Shown here one piece after another: positions 1-5,951 of a stretch of 7,620 bases of DNA. Position numbers and translations under genes: made by a program. Positions within the stretch are counted from its first letter, which is position 1; the number at the start of each line of letters is the position of its first letter. The notes below the pieces were generated by a model. The model was not told the DNA's origin and did no database searches. It saw nothing but the letters and a program-made list of their open reading frames with translations. Source of the DNA: DASXRA01 sp036506155 (lineage in GTDB: Bacteria > Actinomycetota > Actinomycetes > Mycobacteriales > Jatrophihabitantaceae); NCBI GenBank assembly GCA_036506155.1, contig DASXSF010000072.1, positions 1 through 7,620 of the forward strand. The letters run 5' to 3'.

Positions 1-339
1 GCGCTCATCGCCGTGATGAGCTTGCGCGCCTCGGCCCGGCGCGGCGACCCTGCGGTGCTCGCTCACCACGCCCTCCGCTCGCAGCGCTTGCGCTCATCGC
101 CGTGATGAGCTTGCGCGCCGCGGCCCGGCGCGGCGACCCTGCGGTGCTCGCTCATCGCGCCCTCCGCTCGCAGCGCAAGCGCTCATCGCCGTGATGAGCT
201 TGCGCGCCTCGGCCCGGCGCGGCGACCCTGCGGTGCTCGCTCACCACGCCCTCCGCTCGCAGCGCTTGCGCTCATCGCCGTGATGAGCTTGCGCGCCTCG
301 GCCCGGCGCGGCGACCCTGCGGTGCTCGCTCATCACGCC
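1..339. repeat. Tandem array of 89-bp repeats (three full units plus a 72-bp partial)
   Basis: Units start at 1, 90, 179 and 268, and the last runs to 339 before diverging. Units 1 and 3 are identical over 89 bp. Unit 2 differs at five positions (unit positions 31, 66, 68, 88 and 89). Unit 4 differs from unit 1 only at position 66 over its 72 bp. Each unit carries the palindrome GCTCATC-GCCGT-GATGAGC (3-21, 92-110, 181-199, 270-288), a GCGCC/GGCGC stem at unit positions 26-30/38-42, and a CTGCG/CGCAG stem at 50-54/80-84. The array may continue past the left edge. The partial unit overlaps the last codons and TGA stop of thrC. No protein family is recognisable in the stretch, and there is no U-tract that would make a classical terminator. 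It lies where actinobacteria usually carry thrB. Confidence 0.95.
63..333 (-). other. Chain of short overlapping reading frames within the 89-bp repeats
   Basis: On the minus strand the thrC stop overlaps an ATG (TGATG; A at 333). This opens a 30-residue frame, 333 to 241, starting MSEHRRVAAPGRG. Its stop overlaps a GTG at 244 by 4 nt, opening the next frame (244 to 152). That in turn overlaps an ATG at 155 (155 to 63), and another GTG lies at 66. The three internal starts are preceded 4-5 nt upstream by GGAGGG, a good Shine-Dalgarno match. The frames are Arg-rich and match no family I know. The pattern follows automatically from the 89-bp period (93-nt frame minus a 4-nt overlap), so translation is possible but unproven. 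The array could be amplified copies of a translation-initiation region. I consider non-coding repeat DNA more likely. Confidence 0.15.
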
Positions 340-1388
340 AGCCCCAGCGCCAGAGCGGCCTCATGGCCGTCGATCGGGACGGTGATCGGCTTGGGGGCTC
401 CGGAGATGGCCCACTCGGGGTCCTTGAGCCCGTGGCCGGTGAGCGTGCACACGACGACCGAACCGGCGGCAAGCCGGCCGTCTGCGGCGGTGGCAAGCAG
501 CCCGGCGACGCTCGCCGCAGACGCCGGCTCGACGAACACGGCCTCCGAGCGTGCCAACAGCCGGTACGCCTCGAGGATCTGCTTGTCGGTCACGGCATCG
601 ATGAGACCACGCGACTCGTCGCGCGCGGTCTCGGCACCCGTCCACGACGCAGGGTTGCCGATCCGTATCGCGGTAGCGATCGTCACCGGAGCCTTCACCG
701 GGGCACCGATCACAAGCGGTGCGGCGCCCGCCGCCTGGAAGCCGAACAGGCGAGGAGTAGTTCGATACTCGCAGTAGCCACGCCAGTACGCAGTGATATT
801 CCCCGCGTTGCCAACCGGGATGCAGTGCACGTCCGGGGCGCGTCCCAGCACGTCGCAGATCTCGAATGCGGCGGTCTTCTGCCCCTCGATGCGGTGCGGA
901 TTGACCGAGTTGACCAGCGCCACCGGGTAATCGACGGCGAGCTTACGGGCAAGCTCCAGGCAGTCGTCGAAGTTGCCGTCGACCTGGAGCAATTTGGCCC
1001 CGTGCACGAGCGCCTGCGCCATCTTGCCCAGCGCGATCTTTCCCTGAGGGACGAGTACCGCGCACGTCATGCCCGCCCGTACCGCATACGCCGCGGCGCT
1101 GGCCGAGGTGTTGCCGGTGGACGCGCAGATCACCGCCTTGGCGCCCTCTTCGGCCGCCTTGGAGATCGCGACCGTCATGCCGCGGTCCTTGAACGAGCCG
1201 GTCGGGTTGGCGCCCTCGACCTTCAGGTATACGTCGCAGCCCGTCCGGCGCGAGAGCGTGGGAGCGGGAAGGAGCGGAGTGCCGCCCTCCCGGAGGGTGA
1301 TCACCGGCGTGACATCGGTGACCGGCAACCGAGAGCGGTAGGCCTCGATGACGCCGGGCCACGCTTGCGGACGCGCGTCCTCATTCAC
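333..1388 (-). CDS. thrC: Threonine synthase
   Basis: PLP-dependent enzyme that converts O-phospho-L-homoserine and water to L-threonine and phosphate, the last step of threonine synthesis, in the cytosol. The protein has 351 residues from the GTG at 1388, close to the roughly 360 of the short actinobacterial form. Visible motifs are NPTGSFKDRG (61-70) with K67 as the expected Schiff-base lysine, ASTGNTSASAAAYA (89-102), the PLP-phosphate loop GNAGN (193-197), VEPASAAS (286-293) and TGHGLKDP (317-324). The C-terminus LGLA resembles the M. tuberculosis protein. Compared with that protein as I remember it, the loop after AYWRGYCEY (200-208) looks about ten residues shorter. The GTG start is supported by GAGGGG 7 nt upstream, inside hom. 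The frame stays open upstream to 1844, but that part is a shadow of hom. The gene overlaps hom by 8 nt. Its stop lies inside the 89-bp repeat array, where thrB would be expected. Confidence 0.96.
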   Translation of the reverse strand: MNEDARPQAWPGVIEAYRSRLPVTDVTPVITLREGGTPLLPAPTLSRRTGCDVYLKVEGANPTGSFKDRGMTVAISKAAEEGAKAVICASTGNTSASAAAYAVRAGMTCAVLVPQGKIALGKMAQALVHGAKLLQVDGNFDDCLELARKLAVDYPVALVNSVNPHRIEGQKTAAFEICDVLGRAPDVHCIPVGNAGNITAYWRGYCEYRTTPRLFGFQAAGAAPLVIGAPVKAPVTIATAIRIGNPASWTGAETARDESRGLIDAVTDKQILEAYRLLARSEAVFVEPASAASVAGLLATAADGRLAAGSVVVCTLTGHGLKDPEWAISGAPKPITVPIDGHEAALALGLA

Positions 1389-2655
1389 CGGGCATCCCCT
1401 CGACGCGCATGACACTCGCAACCCGCCGGATGAACTCCATCCCGGCGAGCCGGTCGACCGTCTTGGCCAGTGCCGCGTCGGCAGCGCTGTGGGTGACGAT
1501 GACGAGGGTCGCCGCGTCGCCGCGTCCTTCCTGCCGGACGGTCTGGATGCTGACCTGCTGCTCGGCGAACGCCCCTGCGACCCCCGCCAGCACGCCGGGC
1601 CGGTCGGCCACATCGAGCGCGATGTGATAGCGCGTGGCGACATCTCCCATCGGCAGGATCGGCAGTTCGGCGTACGCGCTCTCGCCGGCACCCCGGCTGC
1701 CGTTGCGCCGGTTGCGGGCCACCGCGACCAGGTCACCCAGCACCGCGCTCGCCGTGGGCGCTCCCCCGGCGCCACGTCCGTAGAACATGAGCGAACCGGC
1801 GGCGTCCGCCTCGACGAACACGGCGTTGAACGCGTCCCTGACACCGGCCAGCGGATGGCTGCGCGGAATCATCGCCGGGTACACCCGCACCGACACCGCA
1901 TCGCTCGCCCGCTCGCAGATCGCCAGCAGCTTGATCGTGCAGCCCATCGCCTTGGCGCTGGCAACGTCGGCGGCGCTCACGTCGCCGATGCCCTCGCGGT
2001 ATACGTCGCCTGCGGTGACGCGGGTGTGGAACGCCAGCCCGCCGAGGATCGCCGCCTTGGACGCTGCGTCGAAGCCGTCGATGTCCGCGGTCGGGTCGGC
2101 CTCGGCGTAGCCCAGAGCGGTGGCCTCGGCGAGCGCTTCGTCGAAGCGTGAACCGGTCGCGTCCATGCGGGAGAGGATGAAGTTCGTGGTGCCGTTGACG
2201 ATGCCCATGACCCGATTGATGCGATCGCCGGCCAGCGATTCCCGCAGCGGGCGCAACAGCGGGATCGCCCCGGCGACGGCCGCCTCGTAGTACAGGTCCA
2301 CCTCTGCCGCCGCGGCCGCGTCGTGGAGCGTGGCGCCGTCTTCAGCAAGCAATGCCTTGTTCGCGCTGACTACGCTCTTGCCGCCGCGGAGTGCATCCAG
2401 TAACAACGTCCGCACCGGCTCGATGCCGCCGATGACCTCGACCACGATCTCCACGTCGTCGCACGCCACCAGACCGGCCGCGTCGGTGGTCAGCAGCTCG
2501 GCCGGGACATCCGGGTGCCGGTTGGGCCGGCGTACCGCGACCCCGACGAGCTCGAGCGGGGCCCCGATCCGGGCCGCCAGATCATCGGCCTGCTCGCGCA
2601 GTAGGCGGACGACCTGCGAGCCCACCACGCCGCAACCCAGGATCGCGACCTTCAT
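1381..2655 (-). CDS. hom: Homoserine dehydrogenase
   Basis: Catalyses NAD(P)H-dependent reduction of L-aspartate-4-semialdehyde to L-homoserine, the branch point to threonine and methionine. It is a monofunctional 424-residue protein. The N-terminal Rossmann domain has GCGVVG at 7-12 (starting MKVAILGCGVVGS), followed by SANKALLAE (97-105, K100). The catalytic/dimerisation part has GIVNGTTNFIL (151-161) and ADPTADIDGFDAASK (186-200), where D196 and K200 fit the conserved acid/lysine pair, then YGRGAGGAPTASAVLGD (292-308). A C-terminal ACT domain (about 343-420, beginning YHIALDVADRPGVLAG) is the usual site of threonine feedback inhibition in this family; inhibition here is inferred. The ATG at 2655 is chosen because the Rossmann strand begins at once and it overlaps the lysA TGA as ATGA; the longer frame to 2850 is a lysA shadow. 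The Shine-Dalgarno is weak (GGGA, 8 nt away), which fits coupled translation. Confidence 0.96.
   Translation of the reverse strand: MKVAILGCGVVGSQVVRLLREQADDLAARIGAPLELVGVAVRRPNRHPDVPAELLTTDAAGLVACDDVEIVVEVIGGIEPVRTLLLDALRGGKSVVSANKALLAEDGATLHDAAAAAEVDLYYEAAVAGAIPLLRPLRESLAGDRINRVMGIVNGTTNFILSRMDATGSRFDEALAEATALGYAEADPTADIDGFDAASKAAILGGLAFHTRVTAGDVYREGIGDVSAADVASAKAMGCTIKLLAICERASDAVSVRVYPAMIPRSHPLAGVRDAFNAVFVEADAAGSLMFYGRGAGGAPTASAVLGDLVAVARNRRNGSRGAGESAYAELPILPMGDVATRYHIALDVADRPGVLAGVAGAFAEQQVSIQTVRQEGRGDAATLVIVTHSAADAALAKTVDRLAGMEFIRRVASVMRVEGMPGE
1396..1401 (-). promoter_or_regulatory. Shine-Dalgarno site that fixes the thrC start
   Basis: GAGGGG on the minus strand lies 7 nt before the GTG at 1388, inside the last codons of hom. 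An ATG at 1384 is out of the thrC frame, and no other start codon in frame sits near the first conserved residues (QAWPGVIEAYRSRLP). This site therefore selects the 8-nt-overlapping GTG and implies translational coupling to hom. Confidence 0.6.
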
Positions 2656-4058
2656 GGCGCGATTCCCGTGTCGAGGCGAAGCAGATCGTCCTCGGTCTCC
2701 CGCCGCACCAGCACATTTGCCGTACCGCTGCGTACGGAAACCACGGGCGGCCGGGGAACGTGGTTGTAGTTGCTGGCCATGCTGCGGCAGTACGCCCCCG
2801 TGCCGGCGACGGCGAGTAGATCGCCGGGCTGGACATCGGCGGGCAGCCACGTGTCACGCACGACGATGTCGCCGCTTTCGCAGTGCTTGCCGACGACGCG
2901 GGCGAGTCTTGCCGGCGCGGTTGAGGCACGGTTGGCCAGCGCGCAGGTGTAGTTCGCGTCGTACAGCGCGCTGCGGATGTTGTCGCTCATACCGCCGTCG
3001 ACGGAGACGTACGCCCGGGTATGGCCCCCGTCGAGCGCCACGGCCTTGACGGTGCCCACCTCGTAGACGGTCACGCCGGCCGGGCCGACGATGGCACGGC
3101 CCGGCTCGACGGACAGCCGCGGGCGGGCGAGACCGGCAGCCGCGCACTCGCGTTCGACGATCGCCGTCAAGCGCTGGGCGATCTCCTTCGGCGACTCGGG
3201 ATCGTCGCCGGGGACGTAGGCGATGCCCAACCCGCCGCCGAGGTTCAGTTCGGCGACCTCGAGGCCGTGGCGGGCGCGGATTGCCGCCGCCAGTCCGACG
3301 ACGCGATGGGCCGCGATATCGAAGCCGGCCGTGTCGAAGATCTGCGAGCCGATGTGCGAGTGCAGGCCGGCGAGATGCAGCGCAGGAGTAGCCAGTACCG
3401 CCGCCACCGCCTCTTCCGCCTGCCCGCCCGACAGCGAGAAGCCGAACTTCTGGTCTTCGTGGGCCGTCGCGATGAACTCGTGGGTGTGTGCCTCGACGCC
3501 GACGGTGACCCGCACTAGCACGTTCTGCCTGATGCCCGCCGCCGTGGCCACCTCGGCGAGCCGGTCAATTTCCGCGAACGAATCGACGACGATGCACCCC
3601 ACGCCGGCGGCCACGGCGCGCTGCAGCTCGGCACGCGACTTGTTGTTGCCGTGCAGGGCAAGGCGTGCCGGCGAGATACCGGCGGCCAGCGCCACGGCGA
3701 GCTCTCCCCCGGTGCACACGTCCAGGCCGAGCCCCTCGTCGGCGATCCAGCGGGCGACGGCGGTGCACAGGAACGCCTTGCCGGCGTAATAGACATCGCC
3801 GCCGGCGAAGGCGGTCGCGTACGCCCGGGCGCGCTCACGCAGGTCGTCCTCGTCGAGGAAGGTTGCGGGCGTCCCATGTTGCGCTACCAACGCCGAAGCC
3901 GTCAGGCCGCCGAGGCACAGCTCGCCGTCGACCCGCCGCGCGGAGGCCGGCCATATGCCCGGCGCAAGCGCGTTCAGGTCGTCCGGCGGAGCAGAGGGCA
4001 GCTGCTCCGGCAACACGTCGGCATGCCGAGGTCCTGCCGGATGTGCCGACCTACTCAT
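2652..4058 (-). CDS. lysA: Diaminopimelate decarboxylase
   Basis: PLP-dependent fold-type III decarboxylase that converts meso-2,6-diaminopimelate to L-lysine and CO2, the last step of lysine synthesis. It has 468 residues, in the size range of actinobacterial LysA, with the typical extension HPAGPRHADVLPE (6-18). Motifs: YYAGKAF (90-96) with K94 as the PLP lysine, HGNNKS (136-141), HSHIGSQI (233-240), the phosphate-binding LGGGLG (273-278), VEPGRAIVG (317-325), and CESGD (393-397), whose C393 is the expected catalytic cysteine contributed across the dimer. YNHVPRPP (431-438) is also typical. The ATG at 4058 is chosen because the conserved extension starts just after it. The upstream Shine-Dalgarno is poor (GAAG, 7 nt). 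The gene follows argS after 117 bp filled by an inverted-repeat element, and a small frame overlaps its start by 8 nt. Its stop overlaps the hom start by 4 nt. Confidence 0.97.
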   Translation of the reverse strand: MSRSAHPAGPRHADVLPEQLPSAPPDDLNALAPGIWPASARRVDGELCLGGLTASALVAQHGTPATFLDEDDLRERARAYATAFAGGDVYYAGKAFLCTAVARWIADEGLGLDVCTGGELAVALAAGISPARLALHGNNKSRAELQRAVAAGVGCIVVDSFAEIDRLAEVATAAGIRQNVLVRVTVGVEAHTHEFIATAHEDQKFGFSLSGGQAEEAVAAVLATPALHLAGLHSHIGSQIFDTAGFDIAAHRVVGLAAAIRARHGLEVAELNLGGGLGIAYVPGDDPESPKEIAQRLTAIVERECAAAGLARPRLSVEPGRAIVGPAGVTVYEVGTVKAVALDGGHTRAYVSVDGGMSDNIRSALYDANYTCALANRASTAPARLARVVGKHCESGDIVVRDTWLPADVQPGDLLAVAGTGAYCRSMASNYNHVPRPPVVSVRSGTANVLVRRETEDDLLRLDTGIAP

Positions 4059-4176
4059 TGCTGTACTTCGCGGTCGCGATGAGCGCTCGCGCGAACAGCC
4101 GCCTCGCCCGCTCCGTGCGGGTGGGCGCCGTGCGCGGAGCCCACGCGAGGCAGAGTGATACAGCGCGAGCGCTCAT
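4051..4176 (-). CDS. Possible small ORF (41 aa) bridging argS and lysA
   Basis: A 42-codon frame starts with an ATG at 4176 that overlaps the argS TGA as TGATG, and ends with TAG at 4051, so it overlaps the lysA ATG by 8 nt. It begins MSARAVSLCLAWAPRT, is rich in Ala and Arg, and resembles no family I know. The start/stop overlaps at both ends are what translational coupling would look like, and lysA lacks a strong Shine-Dalgarno of its own. Against a gene: there is no Shine-Dalgarno at the right spacing for the ATG, and the same DNA is a nested inverted repeat that would constrain the codons independently. It may be a leader-like coupling frame or chance. Confidence 0.25.
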   Translation of the reverse strand: MSARAVSLCLAWAPRTAPTRTERARRLFARALIATAKYSNE

Positions 4177-4177
4177 C
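4078..4177. repeat. Nested inverted-repeat element between argS and lysA
   Basis: Perfect 15-bp terminal inverted repeats, GATGAGCGCTCGCGC at 4078-4092 and its complement at 4163-4177, enclose two further nested stems. These are GCCTCGC 4101-4107 with GCGAGGC 4145-4151, and GCTCCG 4110-4115 with CGGAGC 4135-4140. The last extends inward through about four more pairs including two G-T wobbles. The roughly 100-bp unit can fold into one long hairpin on either strand. It occupies almost the whole argS-lysA gap, and its right arm overlaps the argS stop. No transposase is present, so a MITE/REP-like relic or an RNA structure in the operon transcript are both possible. The arms share GATGAGCGC with the minus strand of the 89-bp tandem repeat. 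Confidence 0.85.
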
Positions 4178-5828
4178 ACATCCGCTCCGGGGCGGTGACC
4201 CCCAGCAGGCCGAGTCCGTTCTCGAGGACTACCCGTGTGGCCTCACAGAGCCACAGCCGCGCATCGGTGAGCGGGGTCGCCGGGTCGTCGCCCTGGGGCA
4301 GCACCCGGCACGCGTCGTAGAAGCGGTGGTAGTAGCCGGCGAGGTCCTCCAAATAGTGCGCGACTCGGTGGGGCGCGCGCAGCTCGGCCGCTGAGGCGAC
4401 GATGCGTGGGAACTCGCCGAGCGCGCCGAGTAGCTCGGTCTCCCGTTCGTGATCCAGCAGCGAGAGGTCCGGAGCGTCCGACCGGGAAATCCCCGACGCG
4501 GAGGCATTGCGGGCGAGCGACGACAGCCGGGCGTGGGCGTACTGCACGTAGAAGACGGGGTTGTCGTTGGTGCGCTTGACGAGCACGTCGACGTCGACGT
4601 CCAGCGCAGAGTCCGTCGCGCCGCGCTCCAGCGAGTAGCGCGCGGCGTCGACACCGACCGCGTCGACGAGGTCGTCCATCGTCACGATGTTCCCGGTGCG
4701 TTTGCCCATCCGCACCTGCTGGCCGCCCTTCACCAGCCGCACGATCTGCCCGATGATCACCTCGAACGCGTCGGGATCGTCGCCGAGCGCCGCCGCGGCT
4801 GCCTTGAGCCGTCCGATGTAGCCGTGGTGGTCGGCCCCCAACAGGTATATGCACAGCTCGAAGCCACGCGCGCGCTTGTCCTCGGCGTAGGCGATGTCGG
4901 CCGCGATGTAGGCGGCGCGGCCGTCGCTCTTGATGACGACGCGATCTTTGTCGTCGCCGTACTCGCTCGAGCGCAGCCACCACGCGCCGTCCATGAAGTA
5001 GATGCTTCCGCTGTCTTTGAGCTCCTGTACCACCTTGTCGACGGCACCCGACTCATGCAGCGAACTCTCCGAGAAGAACACGTCGAAGTCGACCCCGAAC
5101 GCGGTGAGCGACCTGGTGATCTCATCGAGCATCAGCCGCACGCCCTCGCGGCGGAACACCGTCTGCGCCTCGTCGCGGGGCAGGTCGAGGACGCCGGGCA
5201 CCTCGGCTATGACACCGGCGGCGATCTCGTCGACGTACTCGCCCGGGTAGCCGTCGCTGGGCGTGGGCTCGCCGTGCGCGCGCGCGAGCAGCGACGCACC
5301 GAACCGGTCGATCTGCCCGCCTTGGTCGTTGATGTAGTACTCGCGGGTCACGACCGCCCCGTGTGCCGCGAGGACTCGGGCCAGCGCATCTCCGACGGCG
5401 GCCCATCGGCTACTCGCGAGGGTGAGTGGGCCGGTCGGGTTGGCGGAGACGAACTCGAGGTTCACCCGCCGCCCGGCGAGCGCATCACCACGCCCGTATG
5501 CGGTACCGGCGTCGACGATTGTGCGGGCCAAGTCGCCGAGCGAACCGGACGCGAGAGTGATGTTGAGGAAGCCCGGGCCGGCCACCTCGACCGTCGCGAT
5601 GCCATCGGTGGTACGCAGCCGGGCGGCGATCGCCTCGGCGACCTCGCGTGGCGGACGTCCCGCTTCCTTCGCCATGCGGAGCGCGACATTTGTGGCGTAG
5701 TCGCCGTGCTGGCGGTTCTTGGGCCGCTCGACAACGACCTCGCTCGGGCGCGTCCCCGTGAACTCACCCGCGTCGAGGCACAGGGCCACGGCCGACGACA
5801 CCGCGGTGGCGAGTTCCTGCGGGTTCAC
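4176..5828 (-). CDS. argS: Arginyl-tRNA synthetase
   Basis: Class I aminoacyl-tRNA synthetase that charges tRNA-Arg using ATP and L-arginine in the cytosol. It has 550 residues, the same size as the actinobacterial enzymes, and is collinear with M. tuberculosis ArgS as I remember it. Order: N-terminal Add1 tRNA-recognition domain (about 1-95, with RPKNRQHGDYATNVAL 35-50), catalytic core with LEFVSANPTGP (124-134), EYYINDQGGQIDRF (163-176), SDGRAAYIAADIAY (301-314) and LGADHHGYIGRLKAA (330-344), KMSKS-like loop RMGKRTG (373-379), and anticodon-binding helical domain from about 425 (YVQYAHARLSSLARN) to GVTAPERM. Odd point: the HIGH-type signature, which I remember as GPIHIGG in relatives, reads GPLTLAS here (133-139), replacing both the His and the first Gly. 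The frame is otherwise intact. The GTG at 5828 is chosen because the conserved N-terminus follows directly. The gene is first in the operon and divergent from the DUF3105 gene. Confidence 0.96.
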   Translation of the reverse strand: MNPQELATAVSSAVALCLDAGEFTGTRPSEVVVERPKNRQHGDYATNVALRMAKEAGRPPREVAEAIAARLRTTDGIATVEVAGPGFLNITLASGSLGDLARTIVDAGTAYGRGDALAGRRVNLEFVSANPTGPLTLASSRWAAVGDALARVLAAHGAVVTREYYINDQGGQIDRFGASLLARAHGEPTPSDGYPGEYVDEIAAGVIAEVPGVLDLPRDEAQTVFRREGVRLMLDEITRSLTAFGVDFDVFFSESSLHESGAVDKVVQELKDSGSIYFMDGAWWLRSSEYGDDKDRVVIKSDGRAAYIAADIAYAEDKRARGFELCIYLLGADHHGYIGRLKAAAAALGDDPDAFEVIIGQIVRLVKGGQQVRMGKRTGNIVTMDDLVDAVGVDAARYSLERGATDSALDVDVDVLVKRTNDNPVFYVQYAHARLSSLARNASASGISRSDAPDLSLLDHERETELLGALGEFPRIVASAAELRAPHRVAHYLEDLAGYYHRFYDACRVLPQGDDPATPLTDARLWLCEATRVVLENGLGLLGVTAPERM

Positions 5829-5835
5829 TCGGATG

Positions 5836-5841
5836 ATCCTA
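5836..5841 (-). promoter_or_regulatory. Putative -10 box for the argS operon (TAGGAT), possibly leaderless
   Basis: TAGGAT on the minus strand matches the actinobacterial TANNNT -10 box and ends 7 nt before the argS GTG (5828). Transcription would then start at or within a base or two of the start codon, giving a leaderless mRNA. The same bases contain AGGA, 8 nt before the GTG, which could instead be a Shine-Dalgarno site served by a promoter further upstream. No good -35 hexamer is visible 17-18 bp upstream. Confidence 0.45.
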
Positions 5842-5907
5842 GTGGGCTTTGCCGCCCGGATTCGCTGCGCAGCCGGCGCCCGGACGACGGCTCACACGGC
5901 GACAACT

Positions 5908-5913
5908 TACACT
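5908..5913 (+). promoter_or_regulatory. Putative -10 box for the DUF3105-DUF305 transcript (TACACT)
   Basis: TACACT fits TANNNT and lies about 38 bp before the ATG at 5952, which would give a 5' leader of roughly 30 nt. The -35 region (about 5885-5890) is GC-rich and poor. AAAGG at 5940-5944, 7 nt before the ATG, is the likely ribosome binding site. The 123-bp divergent region also holds the 10-bp palindrome GCTGCGCAGC (5864-5873), a possible operator with no known binder. Confidence 0.35.
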
Positions 5914-5951
5914 GAGCGCGATTTCCGTCGATCCGTGCCAAAGGCAGGCCC

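Noticed and set aside
3..288. Rho-independent terminator(s) of the thr operon in the repeat palindromes
   Set aside because: The 7-bp stems have no following U-tract on either strand and recur four times. They are better described as part of the repeat, although an effect on transcription is not excluded.
1..339. CRISPR array
   Set aside because: The 89-bp units are repeated end to end with no unique spacers, and no cas genes are present.
363..1412. Plus-strand open frame (349 codons) opposite thrC
   Set aside because: Antisense shadow of a well-supported thrC in high-GC DNA; no recognisable domains.
333..1844. Longer N-terminus for thrC
   Set aside because: The upstream part is hom out of frame, and the known ThrC N-terminus begins next to the GTG at 1388, which has a good Shine-Dalgarno.
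1381..2850. Longer N-terminus for hom (65 extra residues)
   Set aside because: The extra residues are lysA read in another frame. The Rossmann motif starts immediately after the ATG at 2655, which overlaps the lysA stop as ATGA.
4449..5915. Long plus-strand open frame (488 codons) opposite argS
   Set aside because: It is an antisense shadow of argS, whose reading frame shows the full ArgRS domain set. The plus frame has low-complexity Val/Arg/Asp composition, matches no family and crosses the promoter region.
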